Source: Clostridia bacterium
Lineage (GTDB): Bacteria > Bacillota_A > Clostridia > Christensenellales > Borkfalkiaceae
Length of the DNA: 5,281 nt
NCBI GenBank assembly: GCA_017456945.1
Contig: JAFTIK010000047.1
Location: forward strand, 1 to 5,281
Direction: 5' to 3'
In this document: positions 4,853 through 5,281 of the stretch, one piece after another
Layout: every line of letters begins with the position of its first letter
Position numbering within the stretch: the first letter of the stretch is position 1
Notes under the pieces: model-generated
Told to the model about the DNA's origin: nothing
The model's database searches: none
What the model saw: only the letters and a program-made list of their open reading frames with translations
Made by a program: the position numbers and the translations under genes

Positions 4853-5281
4853 ATGGAAAAACTTCGCGTTGGGGTAATAGGGTGCGGTAGAATATCCGTA
4901 ATGCATTTCGTATCGATCGAGCAGTCCGAAAAGGCTCTTCTCGTTGCGTGTTGCGACGTTAAAAAAGATAGGGCTGATAGTTTTGCCGAAAAGTACGGGG
5001 TTAAAGCCTATTACGACTACAAACAAATGATTGACAACGAACGGTTAGACGCCGTGCATATCTGCTTGCCACATTATCTTCACTCGGAAGTGGCTTGCTA
5101 CGCTTTTGAAAAGGGTATTAACGTTCTTACTGAAAAACCTATGGACGTTAACTTGAAAAAGGCGGAAGAAGCAGTTAAAAAGGCAGAAGAAAAAGGTGTG
5201 CTTTTCGGGGTGATTTCCCAAACCCGTTACAATAACTCTGTTAAACTCGTGAAAAAACTTTTAGAAGCGGGTGAACTCGGC
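4853..5281 (+). CDS. Gfo/Idh/MocA family oxidoreductase, N-terminal part (cut by window end)
   Basis: The reading frame is open from ATG 4853 to the last base, giving the first 143 residues. It starts with LRVGVIGCGRIS (4-15), the Rossmann glycine loop, continues with D35 in ACCDVKKD after the second strand, then AVHICLPHYLHSEVA (67-81) and TEKPMDVN (93-100) with the signature EKP at 94-96, where K95 is the expected catalytic lysine. The visible length and motif spacing match the first gene of the operon, but sequence between the motifs differs clearly, so this is a paralogue with its own substrate or step, not a recent duplicate. GAGG at 4842-4845 lies 7 bases before the ATG. The gap of 24 bases to the previous gene has no terminator, so it belongs to the same operon. 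The catalytic D-xxx-H region lies beyond the window. Confidence 0.92.
   Translation, partial: MEKLRVGVIGCGRISVMHFVSIEQSEKALLVACCDVKKDRADSFAEKYGVKAYYDYKQMIDNERLDAVHICLPHYLHSEVACYAFEKGINVLTEKPMDVNLKKAEEAVKKAEEKGVLFGVISQTRYNNSVKLVKKLLEAGELG

Overview
The window looks like chromosomal DNA from an AT-rich, low-GC Gram-positive anaerobe (Bacillota, Clostridia-like, possibly a gut lineage). The signs are strong AGGAG-type ribosome binding sites, TATAAT-type promoters, a lipobox lipoprotein, an ECF-type transporter S component and a cobalamin riboswitch. The exact taxon cannot be read from this sequence. All supported genes lie on the + strand.

Layout: (1) 1-265 holds the tail of an unidentified upstream gene and then a broken remnant of a GH28-like (polygalacturonase-type beta-helix) gene. 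The remnant keeps only the start and a piece of the C-terminus, in different frames. (2) 262-1614 is a self-contained vitamin B12 uptake cassette: promoter, cobalamin riboswitch, a lipoprotein with a DUF4430/transcobalamin-C-terminal-like domain, an ECF S-component membrane protein starting one base after it, and a rho-independent terminator. (3) 1661-5281 is a new transcription unit. It has an extended -10 promoter set among five AATAAC/GTTATT half-sites, followed by four closely packed genes: a canonical Gfo/Idh/MocA oxidoreductase, a short divergent Gfo/Idh/MocA-like protein without the glycine-rich nucleotide motif, a cytoplasmic GH28-like beta-helix protein, and a second canonical Gfo/Idh/MocA oxidoreductase that runs off the window end. 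No terminator is seen between these four genes.

How the parts work together (inference): the B12 cassette would be switched on when cobalamin is scarce. The lipoprotein would capture the vitamin at the cell surface and the S component would carry it inward with a shared EcfAAT module encoded elsewhere. The second operon looks like an intracellular carbohydrate pathway in which NAD(P)-dependent sugar oxidoreductases act with a beta-helix glycosidase-like protein on a small glycoside, probably uronic-acid or pectin derived. The substrate cannot be determined here. The broken GH28-like remnant upstream suggests that a related sugar operon once adjoined or surrounded the B12 cassette.
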